A DNA stretch of 64,000 bases from Owenia fusiformis (Eukaryota > Annelida > Polychaeta > Sabellida > Oweniidae), in NCBI GenBank assembly GCA_903813345.2, contig CAIIXF020000008.1, positions 16,912,822 through 16,976,821 on the forward strand. Direction: 5' to 3'. Of this stretch, positions 54,246 to 64,000 are shown piece after piece. The number at the start of each line of letters is the position of its first letter. Position 1 is the stretch's first letter. The notes under the pieces were generated by a model that was given only the letters and a program-made list of their open reading frames with translations, did not search any database and was not told the origin of the DNA. Both the position numbers and the translations under genes were made by a program.

Positions 54246-56848
54246 CACCCACCATTCTTTTTTTAACATATTATTTATTTCCTTCATAATCAAAAAATAC
54301 ACAAAATATCTACTACCAATCACCATAGGCATTCTAGGTAGTTTAAATTACAATAGAGGATTAATTACAGTAATCATAGATGGTTTATTGGTAATGTGAG
54401 AGGTTGGGAGGGAGGGGGGGGGGGTTGTCACAAGATACAAATGAGAAAAACATTAATTTGATGGAAACTTATAACAGGCCTGTACAAATTGCATCACTAT
54501 ATCTATCAGGATTTTCTGAGAATCAATAGTGAGTTCATTTTCATAAATTAAGTATTTGACCTGTTCTGTCTTACTAGAAATAAGTTGAGTATCAAACAAT
54601 AAATTTTGTTCACGGAGTGCAGTCATCGTTTTATTACGTTCATGGGTATGGCGAGGGCAGGTTAGAATGAAATGCTTTGTGTCTTCAGTAGAGCCACAGA
54701 GGCATTTGTTGTCATTTATTCCAGTAAAATTATGAGTAAAGAAATGGTCTTTAAGGGCAAAATCAACTCGAAGCCTATTTAGCAGTTTTTCGTTGGTTCT
54801 ACTTAAATTTAGTTTTGTAGTTGGAATGAAGTTTGAAATAGGGATAAATATCTGTTTAATGGAGCTTTTGAATTTAGAAATGGTTTGAATTTCACGAAAA
54901 GTCTGGCTTAGCTGGTTCCAATCATTTATAAGTTTTAAAACTGGTGCTTTGGAGAGTCTCATTGAAATATTTCTTGGGCAGAAAAAGGTTAAAGAGTGTC
55001 TTAAAATTCTAGTTGCTTGGTTGCGATGTTGGTCAAAAAGACTATGGACATAATAAGGCACTTCCTTTCTTACAATTTTGAACATCAGTCTTAGATTTTT
55101 TCGTGTCTTTTGTCAGTAAGCGATTTCCACTGTAAACATTTTAAAGTTTTTGAGGTGTTAGAGCCATGCAGTACCCCAGCACATATAACAGCAGCTTGGT
55201 AGTGGATTTTATCAAGCTTTGACAAGGCCGCCAAGGATGACGATCCGTAAATGGAGCTACAATAGTCAAAATGAGACGCCAAATATGAATTATACATTAT
55301 TTCAAGATGTTGCGATTGTATTTTGTTTGATATGAGCTTCAAAGGATTTAACAGTTTTTGAACTTTATTAGACAGATAGTTTATATGGTCATTAAAAGTC
55401 AAATTCTCATCTAAGATGAAACCCAGGTGCTTGTGTGATTGCTTTTGGGGGATCATTTCACCATCAAAGTAAAGCGGAGACATTTGAATATTTTTTTGTC
55501 GGGTTGAGCGAAAAACTAAATGAGCACTTTTAGATGCTTTAAATTTCAATTGCCAGGTTCTAGACCATGCACTTAAAAGATTTAGGTCATTTTGGAGTTG
55601 GCCAGTTTGATTACCAGAAGGGTGAAAGAAAGAGTATAAGGAGGTATCATCTGCATAGATAAAATTTTTCGAGGTCAGAGTGTCAGGGAGGTCATTTATG
55701 TATATCAGAAACATCAGGGGTCCGATTATGGAGCCCTGAGGCACACCGGAGTTTATGAAGTGGTCAGGAGAGAAGTTTGATGTGTGATCATCTACAGTGA
55801 CACAGACTTTTCGATTTTCTCAGTAAGAAGAGCAGAGGTCGGCTAATTTACCTTGAATTCCATATGATTTCATCTTGTGAATGAGTAAGTTATGCGGTAC
55901 AGTATTAAAAGCAGACGCCACGTCTAAATAAACAGAATTAACACAGTTACCTTTTTCCATTTCGTTAAAGATGTAGTCAGTTATTGCTAAAAGTTGTAGC
56001 TCAGTGTTGTGTCCTGGAAGAAATCCAGATTGAAATTGATAAAGAAGGTTATTTTCAAGTAGATGCGTTAAAATGCGATTATACACAATTTTTTCAAAAA
56101 TTTGGGAAAAAGTGCTTAGCAAAGTAATCGGTCTATCTCAACTTGAGATCTATCAGACTTCTTATAAATTGGAGAAATGTTTCCAAGTTTCCAGCAACTA
56201 GGAAATTGGCCACATGCAAAAATCATGTTAAACAATTTTGATAACTGGAAGGATAATGCTTCCTGGGCTATTTTTGTCATTCTGTTATTAATTTTGTCAA
56301 GACCACAGGCTTTATCGCGATCAAAGGACTGGATTATTTGAAGAATTTCATCTGGATTGGTAGATAAATGGTCAATTGATATTCCAGTTCTATTTGGAAA
56401 ATGTGGAAGTGCATCGTTATCCACTTGGTTTAAATTATGATATTTTGAAGAAAAAAAGTTAAGGAAACACTCAGCTTTTTCACCCTCAGTTGTAGCTATG
56501 TGATCTCAAAAATTGCACTTCAAACTAGGGAGTAAAGCATGAAAAGTTCTGGATAGAAAAGAATTGACTATGTTCCAGTATTGTTTTCCTTTACAGGTTG
56601 ATTCATTAATCTGTTTTACAATATTTTCCTGGTAATTTAATTTTGCCTCTTTTATTAAGGATTTGACCTTTTCAGCTTGAGCAGTGTAGTTGTCAAAAAT
56701 AGTTGTGTCATTTTTTGATTTGGTTTTCCGATAAAGTCGTTCTTTCTTATTGATTTCGCATTTAATTTTTGAGTTCATCCAAGGTTGATCATTTGCATTT
56801 AAAATTGTTGTTTTTTGAGGAATGTATTTTGAAAATCACCCACCATTC
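54246..56848 (-). mobile_element. 5'-truncated LINE with 12 bp target duplication
   Basis: LINE body 54258-56836 on the minus strand. The 3' poly(A) (TTTTTTT on plus at 54258-54264) abuts CACCCACCATTC at 54246-54257, and the same 12-mer follows the 5' end at 56837-56848. Fragments: N-terminal linker 56778-56506, RT 56424-56116 and 56122-55820 (QFQSGFLPGHNTELQLLAI), the PQGSIIGPLMF and YADDTSLY block 55744-55091, and the C-terminal part 55085-54453 with a CLCGSTEDTKHFILTC Cys/His segment. It is broken by several frameshifts; the endonuclease is absent. A G12 run lies at 54414-54425. Confidence 0.9.
55091..55744 (-). pseudogene. LINE RT palm and thumb (217 aa fragment)
   Basis: Carries the catalytic YADDTSLYS, PQGSIIGPLMFLIYINDLP at the start, HKHLGFILDENLTFNDHI and HFDYCSSIYGSS. 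It is separated from the upstream RT piece (56122-55820) by a frameshift near 55800 and from the C-terminal piece (55085-54453) by another near 55088. Closest in the window to the LINE RT at 43247-44359. Confidence 0.85.
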
Positions 56849-58019
56849 AAAGAGGATTGGTTCATGATATGAAACTACCGTGACCTCTAACAAAAGAGTT
56901 GGTAGCGCACATTAAAGTAATTCAGTGTAACCCCAAAAACATGTCGAAGCATTTGATATATTTCCTAGACATATATCTACTTTTATAATATTCATTTGTT
57001 ATATATAAGAGTCAATACAAGAATATATATCTATATACATATAATTATATACTTCTTCATGTCATGAAATGCTTGAACTCATAAAAATTGATATTTGAGT
57101 GAGTGCAACATATTTCATTAGTATAATTCGGTCACGATAGCAACAGGCTGATTTTCTTTGCAAAATATGATAGAAATTATTTAAAATAGCAATATGTTAA
57201 TTTATGTTTTGTAAGTAGATTATATAGTTTATTTATTAGATATTAAATGTAACTCACTCAACTAGAAAATTAGCAAATCCCACCGAACACAACATAATTT
57301 AATGAATCCCTCATCAACAAACATAATATAAATTATGAGAACCAAGCAAGTAGTAGTATTTATTGTCTCCTTTAGCAAATTTACATCCATGTGACGTTTC
57401 ATATAGTAAATTCCTTCTTGAGTAGAGGCCCTATGGCCATGAACCACTTGCCTCTAAAATTTTGAACAAAACATGATAGTGGTATTTGCAACCATGAAAA
57501 ATATTTCTCCTTGAAAATGGTAGCCAATTTGAATTCAGTAGCCATCTTGAAAATTATAAAATCTGATCCATATCTGACAATTGGCATTTAAGGTATATAC
57601 CAAAAATCACAATTTAATGAAAAGTTACGGCCATTTTGAACGCTACAAAAAATTATTTCCATTATTCAGATTTTAAAATGGCGGCTATGTAACTTAGTCA
57701 GGAAAATACGAATGTAAATTATTCATCGGATATATGAACGTAAAGTTACTTAAAACACCATTAAAATACGAACTTACTTAGTTCAATGATGACAATAGAA
57801 GAACATGATGATGTTACGTGATGAAATGATGCATAACTGAATAAAAGATTGATAAAAGTTATACAATTTTAAATTTACAACTCATCATAGAATATTTCTC
57901 AAAGGGTGTCCTGGCTACAATACAACCGTCATGCTTTTGTTTGAATTAAAAAAGTTGTTATTGAAAAGCAAAAGTCTTTTCTGGGTCACCGCGAATGGCA
58001 TGATTTCCTCGAGTCTCTT
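56849..58019. other. No gene recognised
   Basis: About 1.2 kb of AT-rich sequence. Fragments such as GCCATCTTGAAAAT and AAAATGGCGGC (57540, 57670) also occur near 34300-34480, suggesting an old dispersed repeat. Confidence 0.45.
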
Positions 58020-58338
58020 CAGTTGCAAGGCAACCATACTGGGACCGATTCGTGTCGTTCCACTACTGCCCCTTGGTGGAGGCTCGCTACCATACTGTAT
58101 GACTCCCGGAGTCTACCAAAGCACGTTAGTGGAGGAACCAACCACAGTCTCACAATCTGTCTCCGACAAGAGCGGTCAGAGAACCAACCCAAGCCAAGGG
58201 CCGGTATACGGTTGGACCTTCGGACCGGGTGCCCGTAGTGACAATGATCAACAACTCCGTACCTGGGGCTCGAACGCGGGACCTCCGTATCCCCCGGTAC
58301 ATTCGAACACAGTCTAACCCACTCGGCCAAACTGCTTA
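58020..58338 (-). repeat. tRNA-derived SINE with serine/leucine-like head
   Basis: On the minus strand it begins with a tRNA-like head (58338-58250): an A box in TGGCCGAGTGGGTTAGAC, a long variable-arm-like stretch, and a B box GCGTTCGAGCCCC. Class II tRNAs (Ser/Leu) have this layout. A GC-rich body of about 230 bp follows. The long plus and minus ORFs here are incidental. Confidence 0.7.
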
Positions 58339-59514
58339 GGTGTCTAAACTGCTAAAAAATGTAATATGTGTTCTACAATTTACCTTGAATGAACTTGAAC
58401 GAGCCCATAATAATCTTATTTTCTAAACCACTTGTTTGAAATTACTAATTACTATCACCACGCGCAAGTGTGTAATTGGCTACTTCGCGTATTTGCGCCT
58501 TCTGAGATCTCATATGCAACAGAAGAATGCTAATGCGAATTCGATTACAAAACATTTTACTTTTGAATCAATCATTTTTCAATGTTCATAAGCATTAGGT
58601 TTTATTTCAGTCGGAGATATATATTTTAAGAACTTAGAAAAAAGTCTGATATAAAGTCACCACAACGCGACATTTTTAGAATAATCGTGTACATTGTAGG
58701 CGTATAATAATAATAAAACGTTCATCGATTTTGAAAGGACTATTCTCGGTTTGGAGAACGAAGTTCGTCACTCTAATTGAGCGTTATCCTTGCTTCGGAC
58801 AAATTTGATTTTTTTACATAATATAGATTTGAATGTCTTCTTTTGAATAGTCATAATTTAATTTGGGTAATATTTCTAGATTTTTCATATAAAAATTACT
58901 AGTGAACCACCCAACGTCGCTTTTATGATTCGTACCACTTTTTTAACTTGATGTATTGCATATTTCCGTGGGTCGAATTGAGAAAAAATACAAACAAAGT
59001 GTACAGGGATATGTCATGAGCATATAATGAAAAAATCTTTTCATATGTTTTTAAGAAACATTCGAAAATAATTCATTCTTAAATCGTGTTACATTTTCGA
59101 GATATTCTCTGACATTCTATACAGATTTATCCAATAGAGGGCCTCCCAAAAGAGTGACTTTAGATTTTTGGCATTTCACAAGTCATTTTTAAAATTGATT
59201 TATCATCTATTAATTAGATGTCACCACTTGCTATGAACTACATGTACGTGGTGAATATAAGCAAGTCAATTGCTGTGAGCTGGAGAGGGTGTATTTATAT
59301 CACTGACTTCTATCCTACCACGTGATTACGTTTTAAAAGAAATATGGGGCCCGGGGCTACAGTGAAGTTGCAAATGGAGCAGGTATTCTCTATCTTTTCG
59401 ACGGGGCTTTTCTGCTAATAATACACTGAAAACTGCCTGATGAATTTATACAATATATTGTAGAACACTTGGAATAAACATGTATGTAAAATCCAGTATA
59501 CATTCAGAAATATT
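58339..59514. other. No gene recognised
   Basis: About 1.2 kb of AT-rich sequence with no supported ORF or repeat boundary. Confidence 0.5.
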
Positions 59515-59692
59515 GAAATAAACAAACGTCCTCCCTTCACGGCTTCACTGTAGCCTGTACCCCTTTTAAAGGGATACATCAGTGAGTTAAAAATAAAAAA
59601 AATCAGTGCGGGGGATGGACGGGGAATCGAACCACAGTTCATCGCGTAGGAGGTGAGGAACTTGCCACAAGACTACGGCTCTTTCTACCTCT
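59515..59692 (-). repeat. tRNA-derived SINE (second family)
   Basis: Head at about 59692-59615 on the minus strand with an A-box-like GCCGTAGTCTTGTGG and a perfect B box GGTTCGATTCC, followed by a T-rich linker and a body containing CCCTTTAAAAGGGG. The tail is not resolved. It differs from the SINEs at 49.2-49.4 kb and 58.0-58.3 kb. Confidence 0.6.
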
Positions 59693-59933
59693 GTCTTTTT
59701 GATTTAAACCTTAAAATTCGCCCAAGCATCGATCAACTTGGTTATTATATAAATTACACTTTCATTGTTCAACCAAGCTACAATTAGCCATTGATGAGAC
59801 ATAGTCTAGAGAGATTAAACAACACGTAAGTTTACAAAACGTGAACCTTAGAAAAATGGCGCCCGTATAAGATTTTTTGTGTTCTTTTTACAATTTATAT
59901 TTTGACACGATTGCGATGAAACGTACACCTCGA

Positions 59934-60265
59934 AAGCGCCGTTGGTGTGGACGTAGCTTAAGGGTAAGCTAGCTACGTTCACACCAACGGCGCTTTTATG
60001 GCGCTTTAATGCGGCGTGCGAAGCGGCTTTGCACGTCGCATTAAAGCGCCATCAAAGCGCCGTTGGTGTGAACTTAGCTTAAAGTAACTGGAAAATGTAA
60101 TTGTAAATGTAATAACATTTTCGAACCTTTAAGCTACGTTCACACCAACGGCGCTTTGATGGCGCTTTAATTCGACGTGCAAAGCCGCTTCGCACGCCGC
60201 ATTAAAGCGCCATCAAAGCGCCGTTGGTGTGAACGTAGCTAGCTTACCCTTAAGCTAGCTTTAGT
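59934..60265. repeat. GC-rich nested palindrome (foldback MITE pair)
   Basis: CGTTCACACCAACGGCGC and its complement occur repeatedly. 59972-60080 and 60130-60245 are each hairpins with about 55 bp arms (loop GCGAAGC/GGCTTTGC), they are reverse complements of each other, and 59934-59999 forms a further stem. The GC content is far above the surroundings. Confidence 0.75.
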
Positions 60266-60371
60266 GACATGAACAAAGGACATTTAGCTTCTCCGATATA
60301 ATTCACAATTTTCAGAAATTCACATCAGTTGATTACGCTTTGCACGCCGCTTTAAAACCCCGATGACTCCA

Positions 60372-60477
60372 GAGGTAGTTTAATCCGGTAGCCGACAGGC
60401 GTTTCTTGCATTATTGAATACAAGCTAACCTTATATTCGCGAATGCAACTAACGCCTGTCGGCTACCTGATTAACCC
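60372..60477. repeat. Short hairpin element
   Basis: Arms 60372-60403 and 60451-60477 share GGTAGCCGACAGGCGTT in inverted orientation, with a 47 bp loop. Confidence 0.65.
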
Positions 60478-61349
60478 AGTATTATATGACCAAGTCATTT
60501 AAATATGAATGGAATAGTGGCAGGTACTATTCGTATTGACATGAGTTTCCAGTAAATTAATAGGTTAATAGGCCAAGCAAATGGGCTCATAAAAGGCCCA
60601 AACATCCCCAAAATTGCAACAGTTTTTAAATTAGTCTTATATTATGTATTGATATCAGTTGAAAAACATATCAAAAATTTAGAAAAATGTATGCAGTGGA
60701 CAAATATGAAATTTCACTTCCTAGGTACCCCCTACAACCCTACCCCAAAATTGAGTATTGGTAGGAAACAATTTTTCCTTCCCAAATGGAATACTTTAGT
60801 AATTGGTCATTTGACCCCAAAGTATAACAAAATAGGCCACAAAACAGGCATGTTATCACATATCTATTGAGATATTTTAGGATCAGTTTGTCAGAAAAGC
60901 ATGAAAAAAATCATGGTGTTACATATTTATATGAACTTTATATTTGGTGAGTATCAGAATTCTAATATGTATACTTAGGAAGAAAAAAAATATTTCATTT
61001 TCATAGTTTTGCCCCGCCTACTATAGGGGAGACTATAGTTTTGATGATTAACTCCAACAATGCATCACATTTGTATTAGAGTTGACATCTAAATCATTTA
61101 TATAGGATTGCCATCATCTAAAATACAAGTTTTGTGACGGTTTATACCTTATTAGTATGAAAAATAGGAATTATTAGTTGCACCAGGTGAAATGTTAAGG
61201 TGACCTCACTTGTATTTGATGAATAATTACATATCACCACTCTGATATTAGGGTATGCGGTAACTGCTCTATACTAGGCTTATCTAAATAATGTAAGTTG
61301 TAGTTTCTGTGGAATTTACAAAATTTAAATTCATCAGATAAATAAATCG
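60478..61349. other. No gene recognised
   Basis: About 0.9 kb of AT-rich sequence with no supported feature. Confidence 0.5.
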
Positions 61350-62742
61350 TTACATATTATTTTTTTATTTTTATTTATTTATATAAGTGCCACGCACCTT
61401 AATCGGCACCCAGCCTTATCAGGCTTATGAGGCACTATACAAATACATATACATGAAATTACAGTGTGTTATTTATACAATTTTTTGTCGTTTTTCAAGT
61501 GCTGACATTATAAATTTTGCTGTAAGTTTTACACAATTTTTATTTGAAAGAAGATGTTTCAGTAAATCTTGATTATCATGAACCATAGGGGGTCTGATTA
61601 TAGTTTTTCTCAAATCTTTGTAACAAGAGCATTCTAGAAGAAAATGTTTCTCAGTTTCTTTATGTCCGCATTTACATGCCTCACAGAGTCTTTGTTCAAC
61701 AGCAAGGTCTTTATATCGACCAGTTTCTATGTTCAGGTGAAGAGTACCTGACCGAGTTCTAGCAATAACAGATCTTTGATTCCTTGATAAAAATAATTTT
61801 ATATAATCCTCTGTACCAAAATTGTCTTTAATTAACTTATATGTACGTAACTTTGGCATTGTAGTTATTTGAGCTGTCCATTTATGTATAAAGCGATTCA
61901 TTTCAGAATCTTTTACAGTTTTTAATGTTGACCTTGCACTTGAATGATTAAAGAAACGTTCATTATAGAGGTCTAACAGGTTAGAATATATCTTTGACCT
62001 CTTTACACCATCCTCTATGGCCTTTTTCAGCATTGGCATAGTCAAAGTCAAATATTCTTCGAGTAATCCTTGTTCTTGGCATTCTACTAAGTCGGATGAA
62101 TAAACGAACCATTTCAACATGGTGCCTAACACATGGTGGTATCCAGCCTATATCTCCATACATAGCTGGAATGGGAGCATATTTCCCTAAGCCCATAAAT
62201 GTTCTCATGGCACGGTTTTGGACAGTATTTGGTTTGTCGTAGTCTTTATAGCCCCAAACTCCAGCCCCGTAATCCATGATGGGGATAACGGTTGCATTAT
62301 ACATCTTTGTGAATGTCGAATAATGAAGTCCATTAATCGAATAATATTTTCCAATAAGAGCGCCAAGGGATCGAGAACTTGCATCAGCTAGAGTGGAAAC
62401 CATTTCAGTGTAGTCGAGAGTCTCATTCATAACAACTCCAAGATAGCGATAAGAGTTTATTTTTCCAATTTTTGCATCCCCTAGCACAAATATTGTTTCT
62501 GTTAACATTGTCGACGCTCTCCTAAAGTGCACTTCTTTCGTTTTTTCAACATTTACAGTCAGTCGCCACTTATATATCCAATCATGAAGACAGTTCAGCA
62601 TTTGTTGCAGCTTTAATTCAGTTGGTGCGATCAATGCAACATCATCAGCATACAGTAATATGCTTACATTGTTTTCTGCGATATCGACACCTGCATTAAG
62701 CCTTTTTATTTCCGTAACGAGATCATTTTCAAAGATTACATA
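61350..62742 (-). mobile_element. 5'-truncated LINE of a different clade
   Basis: LINE body 61357-62735 on the minus strand with an AT-rich (AAAT)n-like tail at 61357-61386. A possible short target duplication TTACATA lies at 61350-61356 and 62736-62742. The truncation falls inside the RT domain just before the NDL motif. Confidence 0.7.
61473..62735 (-). pseudogene. LINE RT C-terminal half with Cys/His tail
   Basis: The first frame (62735-61981) has the catalytic YADD (SILLYADDVALIAP), VEKTKEVHF, YRYLGVVM and a thumb with YGAGVWG. A frameshift near 62000 leads into the second frame (to 61473). That frame has a long helical linker, an RSGTLHLNIETGRY motif and a terminal CEACKCGHKETEKHFLLEC Cys/His segment. 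That tail is common in some R1/I- or L2-like LINEs. Distinct from the three jockey/CR1-like LINEs in the window. Confidence 0.85.
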
Positions 62743-63269
62743 AGAGTACATTACTTTGGAACTATCAATTGGATGTATAATGCTGTAGAAACGAATTTAT
62801 GGTTATTAAACGGAATTTAAACTGATAGAGCACATTTAAATCTCAGATATCTGGGGAGTCTTTCATTAATATAATTTCAGTGCGTAGGAATGATGGTAAA
62901 TCTGTTGGTCAGGTTGGAAAACATTGAGTGTACATGTGCTACATTCAGAATCGGATGCAGATATTGTGATTGTGAAAACTGCATTGCAAAGTGTCCAAAC
63001 CTCAAATACAGTACTCATACAGATCTCCTTGTGCTTCTCATTTATCATGCACAAAACACAAACTTCAACATTTTCTTCAAACCTGAATCAAAAGCAGCAA
63101 CCCAAGAATCAAAATGTTGGAATATAAATGAAATAAGATTGTCTTCGGGAAAAGTGGTCTGTGACAATATTTTGTTTATCTTTTCTGGGGTGTGACAACG
63201 CATTCAGGTTATATATGGCATAGACAAGAAGCTATCATTGAGGCAGATAGAAAAGAGTGAGTCGTTTCG
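62743..63269. other. No gene recognised
   Basis: Overlapping ORFs of 60-100 codons occur near 62866-63195; one has several Cys residues but no family that I recognise and no splice-supported continuation. Confidence 0.4.
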
Positions 63270-63679
63270 GTAACAAAATGTCTAAACGTCGAAGGCACAA
63301 TATTTCTTTTTTCCTTTTTTTCACGCGTTGTAGGCAGAATCCCCACCATGTTTTTTTCTCACAATCGTGTATCAGTATCATATGTTTTAGAAAATGTACA
63401 TGTTTGCGCAAAAAAAGCTCAGAAGACAACAGAATTGTTGATTTAATTCCTTATTTAAGTTACATAAACAGTGGCAGTTCAAAATGCAGATCTTAACTGT
63501 TTATCAAAATACCGTTTATGTAACTTAAGTGAGGAAGTAAATCGACGATTCTGTTGTCTTCTGAACTATTTGTTCGCAAATATGTACATTTTCTAAACAT
63601 ATAATACTGATACATGTTTGTGATAATTCTGCCTACAACGTGTGAAAATCATATCTTCGATGTTCCGACATTTTGTTAC
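63270..63679. repeat. 410 bp foldback element
   Basis: Arms 63270-63475 and 63500-63679 are inverted copies starting GTAACAAAATG, about 85 percent identical, with a short centre. No ORF; no clear target duplication. Confidence 0.7.
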
Positions 63680-64000
63680 AACGTAATCAAGTGGAAAACC
63701 AGTGAAATGCAAGTAACTCTGTCATTGCAGAGGCACATGCTCTTTTGTCAATTTATGGAGGAAAAATGGTGAAACCCTAAATGAACTTAGGCTTCAAAAA
63801 TTCTATTAAAAGAGAGCAGCAAGATCTGAATTATTGCAGCCCCGTGTTCTTCCTCCAACTTCTGATGCTGCGGAAAACAACAATTATAGAGTGTACCCTC
63901 TTGGGTGGGCCCAGAATAAAAATTGGAAAAAAGGCCTTAAAGCCCTAAAAAGTGGGCCTTTTTGGTCAAATTTTTTTTCGCGCAAGCGCAGAAATCTTTT
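63680..64000. other. No gene recognised at the right edge
   Basis: About 320 bp without a supported feature; a short A/T run and GCGCAAGCGC near the end. Confidence 0.4.

Noticed and set aside
58019-58330. Protein-coding ORFs on both strands (103-128 codons)
   Set aside because: They lie within a tRNA-derived SINE and arise from its high GC content; no domain is present.
62866-63195. Small Cys-rich protein gene
   Set aside because: Overlapping ORFs on both strands, no signal peptide, no splice-supported extension and no family resemblance.
1-64000. CRISPR arrays, bacterial operons or rRNA genes
   Set aside because: No regularly spaced repeats with unique spacers, no Shine-Dalgarno-linked gene clusters and no rRNA-like conserved blocks were seen.

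Overview
The window is a repeat-saturated, AT-rich stretch of a metazoan nuclear genome. Intron-containing F5/8C and fucolectin-type (FTP) domains, Ty3/Gypsy and jockey/CR1-like elements, mariner-like and foldback elements and tRNA-derived SINEs fit a marine invertebrate, most likely a lophotrochozoan such as a bivalve. The taxon is an inference; nothing here proves it. No bacterial operon, rRNA gene, CRISPR array or convincing tRNA gene is present.

Layout. (1) 1-6560, minus strand: a nearly complete Ty3/Gypsy element with a coiled-coil ORF, Gag and Pol. It has a -1 frameshift heptamer between Gag and Pol and a single in-frame TGA between RNase H and integrase. The integrase runs off the left edge. 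(2) 8528-28563: a Russian-doll nest. A minus-strand LINE is split in its 3' UTR by a 16.7 kb LTR retrotransposon (8879-25534; 2.56 kb LTRs, PBS, PPT, 4 bp TSD) that encodes Gag-like proteins but no Pol. One of its LTRs is split by a 2.68 kb DNA transposon inserted between AAA and TTT without target duplication, the signature of the Spy group. Its gag region is split by a 4.5 kb TIR insertion, which itself carries a foldback element with a 5 bp TSD. (3) 29225-32268: a MULE-like foldback element with a 9 bp TSD and two younger palindromic MITEs in its left arm. (4) 33-39 kb: degraded inverted-repeat elements and an orphan LINE ORF1-like fragment. (5) 39.2-46.3 kb: a mariner-like MITE and a broken Gypsy integrase split by a LINE, flanked by inverted copies of an ORF-bearing 287 bp repeat.

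(6) 46.8-52.2 kb, minus strand: the only host gene I can support. It has nine exons, and all splice phases join into one 506-residue reading frame: signal peptide, one F5/8C (discoidin) domain, then two fucolectin-like FTP domains, ending in a stop codon and an AATAAA. Its introns carry two tandem tRNA-SINEs and a mariner-like MITE. (7) 52.3-64 kb: hairpins, a minisatellite, two 5'-truncated LINEs with target duplications, two tRNA-derived SINEs, a GC-rich multi-palindrome and a 410 bp foldback.

Most of the window is therefore a layered record of transposition, and the order of insertion can be read from which element interrupts which. The secreted lectin-like gene is the main cellular function visible.
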